A program made the position numbers and the translations under genes. DNA of 64,000 nucleotides. Source: Rotaria socialis (Eukaryota; Rotifera; Eurotatoria; Philodinida; Philodinidae). The stretch's first letter is position 1. Every line of letters starts with the position of its first letter. Below, piece after piece: positions 50,807-63,347 of this stretch. The stretch is from positions 43,996-107,995 of the forward strand of contig CAJNYU010001856.1 in the NCBI GenBank assembly GCA_905331475.1, given 5' to 3'. The notes under the pieces are model-generated. The model saw nothing but the letters and a program-made list of their open reading frames with translations. It searched no databases and was not told where the DNA came from.

Positions 50807-51322
50807 ATAATATTTTTTTATGTCAGATCATATCTACGTCAATATTAATGGGCTTTGCTTTAATTACTGTCATATCTTGTATAAACAGCATTGTTTTCTT
50901 TTGCCGTGAGAAAATGTCTATGATGAGTCATATAATAATTTATAAAAGATGTGAATTTTAATAGCATGAATCAACATCAACTGGCAACAATATTTTTTCG
51001 ATATAAATTCTAGATTAATAATGACGGAGAAAAAAATATATATTTAATTATGATATTGCAACGGATTGTCGCTTGACAAGTAATTACAACAAAAATTTAG
51101 TAATATTATGTTTACCTGTTTGATGACATATGGAAAAAGCCTTGCGATAATGACTCAACTTGTTTCTTTCCTTTGAGTGTTTGATTTTTATTCTATAGCG
51201 CAAATAAAATCGTCATTACTGAAAATCATCATTCGGCTGAAATAAAAGAGAACGGTGAATGCAATTAGTCCTTTCACATCACTTGATTTTATGCATATAA
51301 CATAACTAAGGCGAGTAATACG
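50807..51322. other. 5' flank of calpain gene
   Basis: AT-rich spacer presumed to contain the calpain promoter. No specific element was recognised. Confidence 0.45.
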
Positions 51323-54300
51323 ATGTTTGATGAAATATTAGTAAGCGTCGATACCAACCAATGGTCCTGCCAATTTTGTACGTACACTAATCCGTTATCA
51401 GTGTTTCCTAAGTGTAAATTATGTGACCAACAGCTTTCTCAATCAACTACTGGTAACTTAATTAATAGTTCAACGGTAAGAATTTGTTCAAATACAAAGA
51501 AAAAAAGAATCTTTATAATGAATATTTATTTTACTACAATTTAGATGAATGCAAATGAATCATCAACAACATCGATGTCACTTCAGGTTCTCGATCGACG
51601 ACAAAACGATGAAAACAATGCTCAAAAAACCTTTCAGAATATCAAATCCTATTGTCGACAAGTAATTAATAACGTCATATTTTATTTAGCTTGCTATTGT
51701 TTTCTTTGTATTAGGCAAAAACTCATTTCGTCGATGATCAATTTCTTCCATCACCTCGTTCGGTTGGAAATATTGATGGCACATTTGAATGGTTCAGAAT
51801 TTCTGAAATAGCTTCATCATCAAGTGACAATCGTTTTAATTGGACTGTTTATTCATCGCCAAAGTCAAGTGATATTCAACAGGGTATACTTGGTGATTGT
51901 TGGCTGATGGCTGCCTTAGCTTTAGTCACTGAAAGACCGAAAATGCTTGAACATATTATATTAACAAAAGAAGTCAATCAAGAAGGTGTTTATCTCATAC
52001 GATTATGTCATAATGGTTTATGGAAAACAATTGTTGTTGATGATTGTTTTCCTTGTACGGAACATAAACAACTAGCGTTTTCAAAATCAAATCAGCGGCA
52101 ATTGTATGTTCCATTGATTGAAAAAGCCTGTGCAAAATTGTTCGGTTCATATTCAGCTTTAACTGCTGGACAGACAGAAGAGGGTCTACACATACTAACA
52201 GGTGCTCCATGCGTTCGAATTAATTTAAATTCAGAGACTGATATACTTGATCAAGATATTATTTGGGCAAAACTTTTATCGGCTTCTGAAGCGGGGTAGG
52301 TTAATGTTCTCTCTGATAAATACCTATTTTTGAAACGCTCATTTTTAGTTTGCTAATCGGCGCAACAACTGGTTGTGCCGATGTGAGTGAAGAAGACTAT
52401 AAACGTGCAAATATTCATAGTTGCCATGCATTTTCTATACTTGCTGCATGCTTCCTATCACAGATATCTATGCAGTTCGTACTGGTTCGAGATCCGCATG
52501 CTCAAACAAATTATAACGAAGAATTCATAACATCATCTATTCGTGATCGATTAAATTCGACTCTTTCATTTGGTTTACCATCCGGTGCCTTTTGGATTTC
52601 TTGGCCTGTATTTCTTAAGTTCTTCAGTTCTATTACCATATCATCATATGCTAGTGATAATTACGACGTGCGAGAAGTGGCCAAATTTACTCAATCATCA
52701 GCAAAACCAATTCCATCATTTCATTTTCATGTGTCCAAGTAAGTCTGCTCGATATATTCTACTAATAAGGAAAAAACAGGTATATAAGTAACATATTCAC
52801 TATAGATTAGAGAACTTTAGATCCAAGCTTTCGTGAACCTGAAAAAGAATAAAAAATGAGACTCAGGCTCAATACTGAATCAGATTGAAAGTTTTATGTT
52901 TGTACCAGTATCTGAGATCCGGCATCAGGATGGCCAGATCAAAAATTTAAAAATCAAAAATTAATCAGAAAATGGCAGTTTTTGGCAAATTAGTACATCT
53001 TCCGCTAAAATACTGACATCAAAAGTTCTGCTGCGTTTCTGCTCATTGACTGGAACTTTATTTTCAAAGATATTTCAATAAAACGAACGACAATATAGTG
53101 AATATATCGTTTAGCTAATAAGAAGACATCAATAAAAGATACTTAATGTTGAGCTTCGTTTTAAATTTAAAACTCGTTCACAAAAACGAGCAAAACTAAA
53201 TCAAATACATTCAGCGTAGATCAAGAAGTCGAACGAGAAAAAAAACGTTAAATCCCATCATCTCGGTAGTGTTATTCATATTTCGGATCTTTTGGAATTC
53301 GCTCTAGGAAGTTTAAGATAACATATGCTAATAAAACCTTCTCAAGAATAATTGCCATTCATTTTTATTTTAAGTTAAGCATTATCTGGTTTTATATTCT
53401 CGGATTACGATAAGTTCCAAATTGAGAAAAAACTCAGAAGATCAGAAAAAAAAGTAGAAACATGTTCAAAATTCAGAAATTTTCCCTATTTTTCAGAAGA
53501 TCTGGCCACCCTGTCCGCCATGCACATGAACATGTGAATGAAAAAGTTTTCTCTCCTACTCTTTGGATAGAAACCAAGCTAGAATTATTTTTTGTGACCT
53601 TTTTCTCATGTAGATGATAAAGGGTTTACAACAGAGTGCACTCAGACTCGTCACTAAAGCTCATCGGGTTCAAAGATTTCTGGACCCGACTGGTCAAATT
53701 TTTCCGGGGTCCAGCATTTAAAGATGCTCTTAAAACTCCCAAGACATTTTTTATACGTAAGCTTTAGATTATTTGAACAAAACCAACAAAAATTTTAGGA
53801 AATTCCGTAAAATATTATAATACAGATCAAATTGTTCTGTCAATCGAAATCTGATGAGCAAAAATGTTCAGACCCAGATTTGATGGACTCTACTCATCAT
53901 AATTCCATATTGTATATCTAATATTTATGCGAAACATACGTAGTTAACTAATTTTTAATCAAAAAATAATCGGAAATACTCCAACGTAAAGCTCTATTCT
54001 ATTGAATATTTGAAGTACCTACAATAGTATGTTCATGTCTACGACGAAATTTCTAGTTCAAACTATTCACACTCTATATTTTTGACAGTTCTGCTTTACT
54101 GAATAGAATTAAAGTAAATTCCAATTTAGAAAACAAATCTAAAAAAATACCATTGAAATTTCATTTATTATTTTTCTATTTTAGAACATCAAATTTTGAT
54201 ATTAGTCTTATCTACCATCGTAAAAATCGTGGATCAACTCTTACGCATACACAATCATTTATTTTATGTGATGTTGAATATGGATTAGATAGAGATATCG

Positions 54301-54948
54301 GTAAATCTGTTGCTATATTGAAATCACACTATGGAGCATTCACACATTGGACAGGCTCATTAAGTCCTGGTTTCTATGTGCTTGTACCATTTTCTACTGG
54401 TTTTTGGAATGAAAAATATTATGACACTGAACGACATTACACACTTGTCATGCATTCAAAAATTCCAATAGATATACAAGTTACTAATGAACCAGCAACT
54501 CTTCTAGCTGATTGTTTAATTGCAGCTGTGTCAAAAGAAAACATTAATAAAACTACAGTAATTTATTTAGACTTCTAAAAGTTATTTTCTGTTCTCATTG
54601 TGTTTTCTCTTTTTCTAGGATGCAGATTTTAATTATTATACAGCACCAAAAAAATGTCATTTTTCCATGTTCATCGCAGAAAATTCATCGTTCACTAATT
54701 ATTTAAATCTAGATATCGATATGACTGATTCAACGTGTATTTCTAGTTCTCGTCAATCGTTTATAACACACGATTGTATTCCACCACGTCATAGGCAAAT
54801 CATATTTCTTACTGAATGGACTCATGAGCGAAATCAACCAGGACGAATGTCCTATCTGTATCAATCATCATTTGTAACAAACTCAAATCATTCAGTACCA
54901 GAAATTAATATATCGGAAAATGATTTTCATTCGTTTCGTAGTTTTTAA
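51323..54948 (+). CDS. calpain-15/SOL-type cysteine protease, short form
   Basis: Six exons (51323-51475, 51545-51661, 51715-52295, 52349-52738, 54185-54557, 54619-54948; 1944 nt) encode 647 residues. Residues 14-34 form one RanBP2-type zinc finger with Cys16, 19, 31 and 34 (WSCQFCTYTN...CKLC). The CysPc domain follows, with QGILGDCWLMAALAL (nucleophile Cys152), a Trp/Pro-rich middle (VPLIEKACAKLFGSY, EEGLHILTGAP), and the His region IHSCHAFSIL (His310). The third catalytic position, normally RNPWG, reads RDPHA (Asp332). A C-terminal beta-rich domain (GSLSPGFYVLVPFSTGF, RHYTLVMHS) matches the SOL-type tail. There is no EF-hand (penta-EF) domain. Known SOL/CAPN15 proteins have several zinc fingers and about 1,000 or more residues, so this is a reduced form. 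Intron 4 (1446 bp) contains a hAT MITE. Confidence 0.9.
52926..53513 (+). mobile_element. hAT-type MITE, copy 3 (internally deleted), in calpain intron 4
   Basis: The left end is CAGGATGGCCAGATC and the right end GATCTGGCCACCCTG. TCCGGCAT (52918-52925) and TCCGCCAT (53514-53521) form a 7/8 target duplication. Compared with copy 1 it lacks about 168 bp (copy 1 positions about 13048-13215) and a shorter AT-rich stretch near the left end, giving 588 bp. It is in the same orientation as copy 1. Confidence 0.9.
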
Positions 54949-56277
54949 AATCAAATGACAAGCGCTTCATGTATCATAGCCTCATTTAATGAATTTTTTT
55001 ATATTCACAGTTTCATTTTTTCAAACAAAAAAACTTTTTTTACACATAAAACAATATGATTGCATAAATTGTCAGACCAATAACTGGAAATAAATAAATG
55101 ATTCCTTTTATAGATGCCGAAACGCAGTTAGCCCGACGAATGACCATAAAAATGGCATTGCTCAACTATTTGGCATCTGTAAAAGCCCAAGTTTAGCCCT
55201 GGTGTGCATTGAATCATAGTCGAGTCACGCTAAGTATTTTAGCAGCTGCAATTTTTAATTATCACAGTTATACCGTATCGGAAGATAACACCTGCTACAA
55301 ATGATCGTAGTGAGTTACTCTCGTCAATCATTTGACTGATTTTCATATTGATTTGTATAGTCTAGGACTTGACTGGTTATTAAAAGTTGGAAAAAAAACG
55401 TGTGGTTGGTAAAGGAAATAACTCTCTTTCGAATAACAGTGGCATTCATTCTCTAGAACCTCAGAAACTTTGTAAGCTCCAGATTGAAAATGTGTCTTAA
55501 CTCAGGCAAATCGATGCTACAGTGAATTTCGCAGTCCAACTTGTTTTTATTAGATATGAGTACTGTTGTGGATTGATAAAAAAATTTACATAAATATAAA
55601 TGTGGGTGTGTATTTTCTTCCTTTGCAAATCTGATCATCTTTCCAACTAACTTATCAAAATAAAATATTAATCAACACTGATGATTCACTACCGTTTTTT
55701 CCCTCTACTGAAAGGAGGGTATTACGAAAAACGAGTTATTATAGTCAAACTTTGATATTTGAAGTAAATAGAAAAATGTATTATTTTGTAAAAATGCTCA
55801 CGAATTAGCATCGAAGATTCCATGTATCTGAATCATAATAAAAGAATTATTGTATTTTGCTGTACTTGTAGATTTTTTTCTCAGCGCGTAGGATAATTAG
55901 ATCAGTTTGTCAAGGACAAAACCGAAACAACATTTTTTTATCACGATCAACATAGCTGATATCAATAATTAAATCAGCCTTCACCATCTCAAATTGCCAG
56001 CATATGTCGAAGAGAGAAAGAAAAGATCTTATTTAATGGCTTCTCAATGTTCAAGTCAAAATGTAGATATTATGTAAGATCAGATACGATGGAAGACTCA
56101 TTACTGTCATTGAATTGTTTTGCAAATGAGCAGAAAATATCTGTATGCCTCCTACGCATCCATTTTGAAACAAAAAATCCAATATGGAAATATGTTGTCT
56201 TAATTCAATCCGATATAAAAATGGTTGATCAAGTTCGTGTCTTCTATTATTAAAAGAAGCGTTCATAGAAAGCAACG
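54949..56277. other. spacer between calpain and TPH genes
   Basis: An AATAAA lies at 55089-55094, 141 bp after the calpain stop. Short frames at 56047-56253 (+) and 56051-56293 (-) overlap the TPH 5' flank and have no recognised domain. Confidence 0.5.
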
Positions 56278-59200
56278 ATGTCGTACAAATCATCTTATTT
56301 CCGATGCCTTGAAGTAAGGATAAAAAAGCATTGCTGTAAAAGCTAATATTTAGTAAAATATATTATTTATTTAGCATCGATTATCAGCATTACGTGAGGA
56401 TGTGGACGATCAAGAAACATTACATACGTTCAATCATGAAATGCCGCCAGAAACATTACAATCACTTGTTGAACAAGGAAAAACAACATCATTTATTTTC
56501 TCAATTAAAAATCGAGTAGGAGGTTTAGCAAGAGCCCTTAAAGTATTTCAGGTACGTCTTTTTCTTTTGTTTTAACAAGTAATTGACACCATTTAGCGTT
56601 TACGGTATTTTTTTAATCGATCTTTTTATTCTCTCAGAAATGCTCAGGCTCGAATGCTGAACAAGATCGTTTACAGAGAGGCAGCTCGTAATTAGAGTAG
56701 TTTATTGCAATATCTACTTATATTCTAAAATAAGAATATACAGATGGGACACTCTTTTTGTGTACTCAAAAAAAAAAGAGTACACTATAGAATCGGTCAG
56801 TGTGCCCGTCCGTCCGTCCGTCCGTCCGTCCGTTTATTCGATAACTCTTCACAATTACATTCGATTGAGCTGACATTTTGTGCACAGAATTGTCTTATCA
56901 ATATCTAGGTCGAGTTCGAAGATGAGAAGGATCCGTCAAGAAATGGCTGAGTTGTCGAAAAAATTGTCATTTTTGATCAGACCATCCCTGAGGGGGAGTA
57001 CAGGGATTTTTCAAAAAAAAAATTTTCTCAGAATTATTCACAACATATATAAATCGACTCAGTTTTTAACGCTGATTCTAAATCTGATATTAGTTTTGAA
57101 CTAAGTCATAGCTTTCTAACGAAACATCGCCTGAAAAACGTCTCAAAATTCACAAAAACTCCATCCAGAAATCAAATTGTCTAGCTTCTCATGATAATTT
57201 TCGTGTTCAGGCATTCTAGAATGACTGATATGTCGCATGCACTTTTTGCAGTACACATAACTCTCGGATGAAATCCGAAGTTTCCACATTTTTTTATTTA
57301 TTAAGAATAGTTTCTTTGATGCAATGAACTTATTTCGCTAGGCCTTTTTTAATGATATTTATAAGTCTTTCGAGTCTAAATAATATGCAACCTGTCAAAT
57401 CCAGAGTAATTTTTCATCACTCGGAAGACTTGTCAGATCAGACGTATATATTTATATTTAAATTAAAACGTCGAGTTCTATTGTTCGATTGCACTAGTTA
57501 AGAAGCTCTAAATTTATCTGATCATTTTTATTACGAAATACTAATTTCTCATCAGACATAAGCATTTTATTTAACATCTGGCGCATAAGTGATAAAAAAA
57601 CTCAACAGTTATTAATTTATATACTTGACCGACGAAGGCTATTTTAAAATTTTCAAGTTTTCTGGCAAAACAAAAAATGCATCTCCCATCGAATGAATAT
57701 CATTTTTGAAATTGATTTTAAGTTCTTTCCATAAAGTACGCCAATTAGTTGTGCAGTGTATATTTCGAGAAAATTATTCACAATGAATTTCCACTATTGA
57801 AATAATGTTGAAGAGACAATATTTGTCGTTAGTAAAATTCTGTTGTGATCAATATTTCATCACAATCATACAAAATATGTAGTTAGGAAAGTCTAGGTAT
57901 AAAAATATACGCAGTTCAAATGTTGACAAGGACGCGCCTTTTTCGTCAAAAGCCAGATAGTTTCATTTATTTTGCGTTCTTCTTTTTGCCCCGTTGACTG
58001 CATACTTGACGAGAATATTAATAAAACAAATTTGAGATTTGCTGACTAAATTGCGCCGTTGCATCTTCGGAAGTTTTCAAAAACTAAGAACATTAATTTA
58101 TGTGTACCCAGAATAGAGATAAAGAGTTCGACGGAGCTGTGTTTCGTCTATAACCACTTGAAAAGGAGTTATAAAATTGTCTCTGTTTCATTTGCAGAAA
58201 ATTTCGAAAGAATGAGTCGTTCTAAAAGTTTACGCGTCTAACTTAATACAAAAGCAATTATCTTTTATTTCAAAAGGAAAACGGCATCAATGTTGTACAC
58301 ATTGAATCTCGTCGTTCACGTCGAACAAATTCGGAATATGAAATTTATGTTGATCTAGAAGCTGATCGTAATCGTGTCAATGAGTCTATGAATCAATTGA
58401 AACGTCAAGTATCTTGTGTTCGATTTGATTTAAATAATTTAGCTGAAAGTATAAGTCAAAATAATGACGATGTTTTTACTACGAACAATGATGCTACTTC
58501 AAATGGAAATGATGACCTAGATTTACCACCGCCATCACCCTTTCTGGATAGGAACGGTGAACCGATATCGCGTCAAAGTAAGTTGATTGACAGGGAAAAA
58601 CTAATAAAAAAAACGCGTCAGATGTGCTAAATTGCTTGACTTCGAGTGCAATAAAAAAAATGCTGCTGCTATTTTTAAAAGAGCAGAGTCCGTCCGATAC
58701 TGTCTGTTTGTTACATTTAGTATAATTATAGAGTCGTCTATATATATATACGAACTAATTAGAATTGATTTTCTATCGTATTCATCACTAATGTGTTGCT
58801 CTTATCCATACCTATAGTTAAATCCAATATATTCAGATTTTAGTTGAACATATTAATTTTTTTTTCTACTTTTGTCTCTTTTAAAATCACGTATATTCTA
58901 TCATATACAAAATGTACGCGAGTTGTATGGTGCTACTATTTTATATATATCTTACCCTCGACTAGTATTGATTCAAATCAATACAATCAAAATTGGTATT
59001 CAATATTTTCTCTTTATATAGATTGAATTGAGTCATAAGAATAACTATTTCGTCTATATAAAGTCCAAGAAAAACCTTCGCATATTGTATTATTCTTTGT
59101 TTTGCTGCTGAAAACATAAGAAAAACTTGAATGGCACCCGTTAAGGGTCCTATAAAAAATCCTCTGAAAGCATCTTCATGCCATTTAAAAGCTGCTTTCA

Positions 59201-62200
59201 GCCGACATCTTTATATATCGTCGAAAACAGACATTTCATTATCCGTACTTTGTTACGATGGGGTTTTATGCTATCTATCGAATATACTTGGTCAAGACTC
59301 ATTAATTGAAATTGAAGAAAATTTAAAACGATATTTTTCAACCGAAGAAATCAATCAAGCCTATACGAATTTAAATAATTGTTTAACGTATTGCTTATTA
59401 ACATTGGATTTGAATAAAGATCATGCTATTTACAGTATTATTCAACAATGTTCTACGGATTTAACCAACTCAACGGGCTTATTATCAGTTATGAAAACAA
59501 TACATGGGAATCAGTTATTTTCTCGTTTACCATTGTTTGTTACCAATGATTGGCTTCATATGATTCGTGGTATACAAAATCTTGCAAAACTTGAAAAAGC
59601 AACAGAATCAGTTGTTAATCTTCAGCGACAAATATCCAATTTAAAAGAAAATCTAACACCATTACATCAACTTGTTCAAAATATTGATCAAATATCATCA
59701 ACAATAGAATCTCCACCGTCCTCATCACCCAACGATCAATGTTGTCTGCGTACATATTGCAGTCATAATTCGACTATGTTTCATGCAACAACATCAAATG
59801 ATTCGCCATCATCATCGTGGATTTCATTGGATGTCGAGACTAATCCCGTGGTGAAGTTTACTGGTTTTATTCGAAATCCAGTTACAAATTTTGTGATGCC
59901 AATAGGCGCTCCTCCTTCTGACGTAGCTTCATCAACACAATCTATTGATGATACGATAAGCAGTGATGATGATCAAAAATCATCATGGAGATCATTGAAT
60001 CGGAGTCTTTCTTCTCATCCATCAATGCAAACGACAGGCTCAGTAATTGTTAAACGTGATGATACATTATGGATGTATCCAGCTGGAGTTAAACATCTGA
60101 AATATGGCGCAATGTTTTCATCGATTCATGCAAATACAGATGATTATGAATTTGAACCAATGCGTTCACGAGCAAACAGCTGCGATGATGCTTTTGCCAA
60201 TAAGAAAAAGCAAAACCTATTCATTTCTAAAAGCATTAAGAGGCCGAAAAAAAAATCAATAAAGCCAACAAGAGGTCTGCGAAAAAATAAAATAGTGATA
60301 GCCTTTTTTTGTGCGCTAGAGATCCTCAGTGTTTTCTTTTTTAAGTAAGATAAATCATTTGTGTTTTATTTTCATTTTAGTCGAAGCCGAAGAAACGCCT
60401 TGGTTTCCACGCCGAATCGATGATTTGGATCAATGCTCAAATAAAGTTCTTCTATATGGATCAGATCTTGATGCTGATCACCCAGTATGCATTCACAAGC
60501 TTTATCTGACTCATTAAAAAATTGATTTTTCTCTCGTCGAATGATTAGTGAGAATGTTAGGAGTTTTTATTCTTGCGCCTTTATTCCTCACCAACACTAA
60601 CTTGTTGAGTGGGCCACTTTCGCATCTCATTTGATTGAAGTTCGATTTTCTGGACCTTTGAGTACTTACATTGAGGAAACCTGATTCCAAAGTGAATAAT
60701 TCTCGAGGCATAGAACGAAGGGCCAAGTGGATGCCATAGAACTATAACGGGTTAACTATTTCCATTGATCCACGCATTTTGACAAACTATTGGCTGTATG
60801 CATTTCATCTAGGGATCTATTTTTCTATTTTACTTATCAACATAAAAAAACATTCTTTAGGGTTTTACCGATAAGGTTTATCGAGCTCGTCGCATGTATT
60901 TTCATGATGTAGCTATTGCATATAAACAGTATGTATTTAATTTTCTTTGTATGTCTCACTAATTGATGATCATACCATTTTTCAGTGGACAACCAATTCC
61001 ACGCGTAGAATATACTAAAGAAGAAACAGAAACATGGTAAAACGTTTTCCCAATAGAACTTCGAATTTTTATTCTCTATATTACAAATAGGGGTGCCGTA
61101 TTTCGAAATTTAAATAAATTATATCCAACACATGCTTGCAATGAATATTTGGCTAATTGGCCATTATTAAGAGAAAAATGTGGCTTTCGGTAGATTAACA
61201 GTTGAAAATAATTTTTGCTAGCTATTTCTTTTCACTCTATTTAGAGAAGACAATATTCCACAGTTAGACGATATATCGCGTTTTCTTAGGGACCGTACTG
61301 GATTTACATTACGGCCAGTTGCTGGTTATTTATCACCACGAGATTTCTTGTATGGTCTGGCATTTCGTGTTTTCCATTGCACGCAATATATTCGGCATTC
61401 ATCAAATCCATCATATACACCTGAACCGTAAGCTTTGATATAGGATTCACAGCAAAAATAGTTTACTTTACTTTTTTCAACAAAATAGAGATTGTTGCCA
61501 TGAACTATTTGGTCATGTTCCACTCTTAGCTGATCCTAATTTTGCTCAATTTTCACATGAAATTGGTTTAGCTGCTATTGGCGCATCCGAAGACGATATC
61601 AATCGATTGGCAACAGTAAGAGAGATCCGCTTTTCAGTCGTTTTGCCTAGAACGAAAAATACAACAACATATAGAGGTCGAGTAGGCAACGTATGTTCAT
61701 TAATAGGACTGAGTTGACTACCATGTGAAGATAAGAGGTACGTTTTGTTTTACTATCTATGGCTAATTTTAATATTGATAAGCTCAAAACGAAGCTATGC
61801 TAGCGCTCAAGTTTCTTGCTCGTCAAGGACTGAGAATTAAGAATTCCTCATCAGTTCCCCTACAGTTCCTTGCATGCTAAAGCTAAAAATATGGAATATT
61901 CACGATAAATTTTGTTCTTACACTCATTTTCACTTGCAAAATTGTGAGAATCAATGATTTCATGCAAAAATTATTTTTAAAACAGCAATATCGCAACTTT
62001 CGTGAATGGTGGAACTGTGAGGGGACCTATAGTTGATTCTCACTTCCTCTAGGAATTATCACAGCGGCACTGACAATTCCTTGACACATTAGGAATTCTT
62101 ATTTCTCAGTCCTTGGACACTGCTGTACAACTTTGCTCGTAACAATGGAGAAACTCTCCTTACATTGATAATGCACGATTGACATGCAAGAATTGATTTT

Positions 62201-62678
62201 GTTTAGTGTTATTTTTTTACTATTGAATTTGGTCTATGCCGTCAAAATGATGGTCTTCGTGCATACGGTGCCGGTTTACTTTCATCCTGTTCCGAATTAC
62301 AGTATGCATTGAGTGATCAAGCAAAAAAGATACAATTCGATCCTGATGTTGTATGCAAAACAAAGTGCTTAATAACAACGTATCAACATCAATATTTTGT
62401 TTCGGCTAGTTTTGTTGAAGCAAAAGAAAAAATGAGGTAAAAGCAAAATAATATCGAAAAGAAAACACAAAATCTAACTGTGCTGTTTTATTTGTAGACA
62501 ATTTGCCTTATCAATTAAACGGCCTTTTGCAGTACGCTACAATCCATATAATCAAAGTATTGAAATTGTTTCAAATACTCAACATGTCGCTCAAATCATA
62601 TCTGATCTCAAAGGTGACATTTGTATTATCTTTGATGCGTTAAAAAAACTTGAAAATAGTATGAACAATGACAAATAA
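56278..62678 (+). CDS. TPH: tryptophan 5-hydroxylase
   Basis: Eleven exons total 1557 nt (518 residues): 56278-56313, 56375-56551, 58277-58577, 60381-60484, 60861-60928, 60986-61036, 61091-61189, 61245-61427, 61489-61615, 62207-62436, 62498-62678. The enzyme converts tryptophan to 5-hydroxytryptophan using tetrahydrobiopterin, O2 and Fe(II), the first step of serotonin synthesis. An N-terminal ACT-type regulatory domain ([20 protein letters not shown]...INVVHIESR) is followed by a Ser/Asp-rich linker and the catalytic domain ([49 protein letters not shown]). Iron ligands are His344 and His349 ([12 protein letters not shown]) and Glu389 (YFFTIEFGL). RHSS, SPRDFL, CYFFT and CLITTYQ favour TPH over phenylalanine or tyrosine hydroxylase. 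The C-terminal helix ([19 protein letters not shown]) fits the tetramerisation coiled coil. The tiny first exon is the least certain part. AATAAA overlaps the stop. Confidence 0.93.
56806..56833. repeat. (CCGT)n microsatellite with adjacent hairpin in TPH intron 2
   Basis: About seven CCGT units. Just upstream (56761-56783) TGTACTC and GAGTACA flank an A-run, making a 7-bp stem. Such CCGT runs next to a hairpin often belong to dispersed repeats, but no borders could be set. Confidence 0.7.
59131..60348 (+). CDS. 405-codon ORF nested in TPH intron 3, unknown protein
   Basis: A single open frame lies wholly inside the 1.8-kb third intron of TPH, on the same strand. Amino acid use is balanced and long low-complexity runs are absent in the first half, so it is unlikely to be chance. 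Visible parts: an N-terminal globular-looking segment ([39 protein letters not shown]), a coiled-coil stretch ([20 protein letters not shown]) at about 155-180, a Ser/Asp-rich middle, [19 protein letters not shown], and a Lys-rich C-terminus ([19 protein letters not shown]). The last 20 residues are hydrophobic and may be intronic read-through. A GT after ACAAGAG at about 60273 is a possible donor. I do not recognise the family. Candidates are a nested host gene, a retroelement-derived ORF, or an alternative 5' exon. No reverse transcriptase lies nearby. Confidence 0.6.
   Translation: MAPVKGPIKNPLKASSCHLKAAFSRHLYISSKTDISLSVLCYDGVLCYLSNILGQDSLIEIEENLKRYFSTEEINQAYTNLNNCLTYCLLTLDLNKDHAIYSIIQQCSTDLTNSTGLLSVMKTIHGNQLFSRLPLFVTNDWLHMIRGIQNLAKLEKATESVVNLQRQISNLKENLTPLHQLVQNIDQISSTIESPPSSSPNDQCCLRTYCSHNSTMFHATTSNDSPSSSWISLDVETNPVVKFTGFIRNPVTNFVMPIGAPPSDVASSTQSIDDTISSDDDQKSSWRSLNRSLSSHPSMQTTGSVIVKRDDTLWMYPAGVKHLKYGAMFSSIHANTDDYEFEPMRSRANSCDDAFANKKKQNLFISKSIKRPKKKSIKPTRGLRKNKIVIAFFCALEILSVFFFK
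61824..62115. mobile_element. MITE-like element in TPH intron 9
   Basis: CAAGGACTGAGAATTAAGAA at 61824 is inverted as TTCTTATTTCTCAGTCCTTG at about 62096-62115, with two differences over about 25 bp. The interior of about 240 bp has no open frame. It accounts for much of this 591-bp intron. Confidence 0.65.
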
Positions 62679-62843
62679 AACTACTATTTCATGCATCTTT
62701 CTATATTGTATTCGTAATTTATTGTTGAAAAAAAAAACTAAATGGTAAAAAAAGTTTTTGTGTCGTTCAATTTGAGCTGTTTTGGTAGTTGGTTTTTATT
62801 ATTATTATAATTATAAAGAAAAATATTATCAATATGTTTTAAA

Positions 62844-63347
62844 TTAAACATCAAATGTCACACGTTCATCATTTTGTGTGATTAAATTCACTGGTTTTGA
62901 AAAAGGATTAAACCATGTTAAACCAACTTGGGAGCCAAAAACCATTTTTAATGATGAAATAAAGGAACTATGACGACGGACATCATTCTTTTCACCTTTA
63001 AATGATTCAATACCCTAAAAATAAAAGACATCAGGTTTTTGTTAAAGAAAAATGAATACGATTATAGAATATGAGTACAGTTATATCAGTGTATATTGAA
63101 TATAGTTGTGTTCCAGTCATGATGGCAGTGAAAACTGAGAACGAAATCGCTTCAAATGCGAGAAATATCAACAGAATAATTGTTGCTGGTGGTGACCATG
63201 TAGCACAAGCTAATTTATCGAAAACAAAGTAAGATTAGAAAAGAGATAATCTCTATGTAATTTACCGGTCCAATCTGATTTAATACATGTTGAGATGTGA
63301 ATACCAAGTAGAATAAGTGCGTATATTGAAATAACACAAGTATAGAA
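62844..63347 (-). CDS. DHHC palmitoyltransferase, ZDHHC3/7 type (C-terminal exons)
   Basis: Three minus-strand exons (63347-63266, 63209-63079, 63014-62844; 384 nt) encode the last 127 residues and a TAA stop. They align by eye with the end of ZDHHC3/ZDHHC7. TM3 is YTCVISIYALILLGIHISTC, then a loop with SDWT, TM4 is PATIILLIFLAFEAISFSVF, followed by GTQLYSIYTDITGIE (vertebrate GTQVHSICTDETGIE, the conserved motif after the last helix). The tail FGSQVGLTWFNPFSKP corresponds to FGHPFSLGWASPFATP. These enzymes S-acylate cytosolic cysteines at the Golgi. The catalytic DHHC Cys-rich domain and the first two helices must lie to the right of the window. No exon for them was found up to 64000. Confidence 0.82.
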
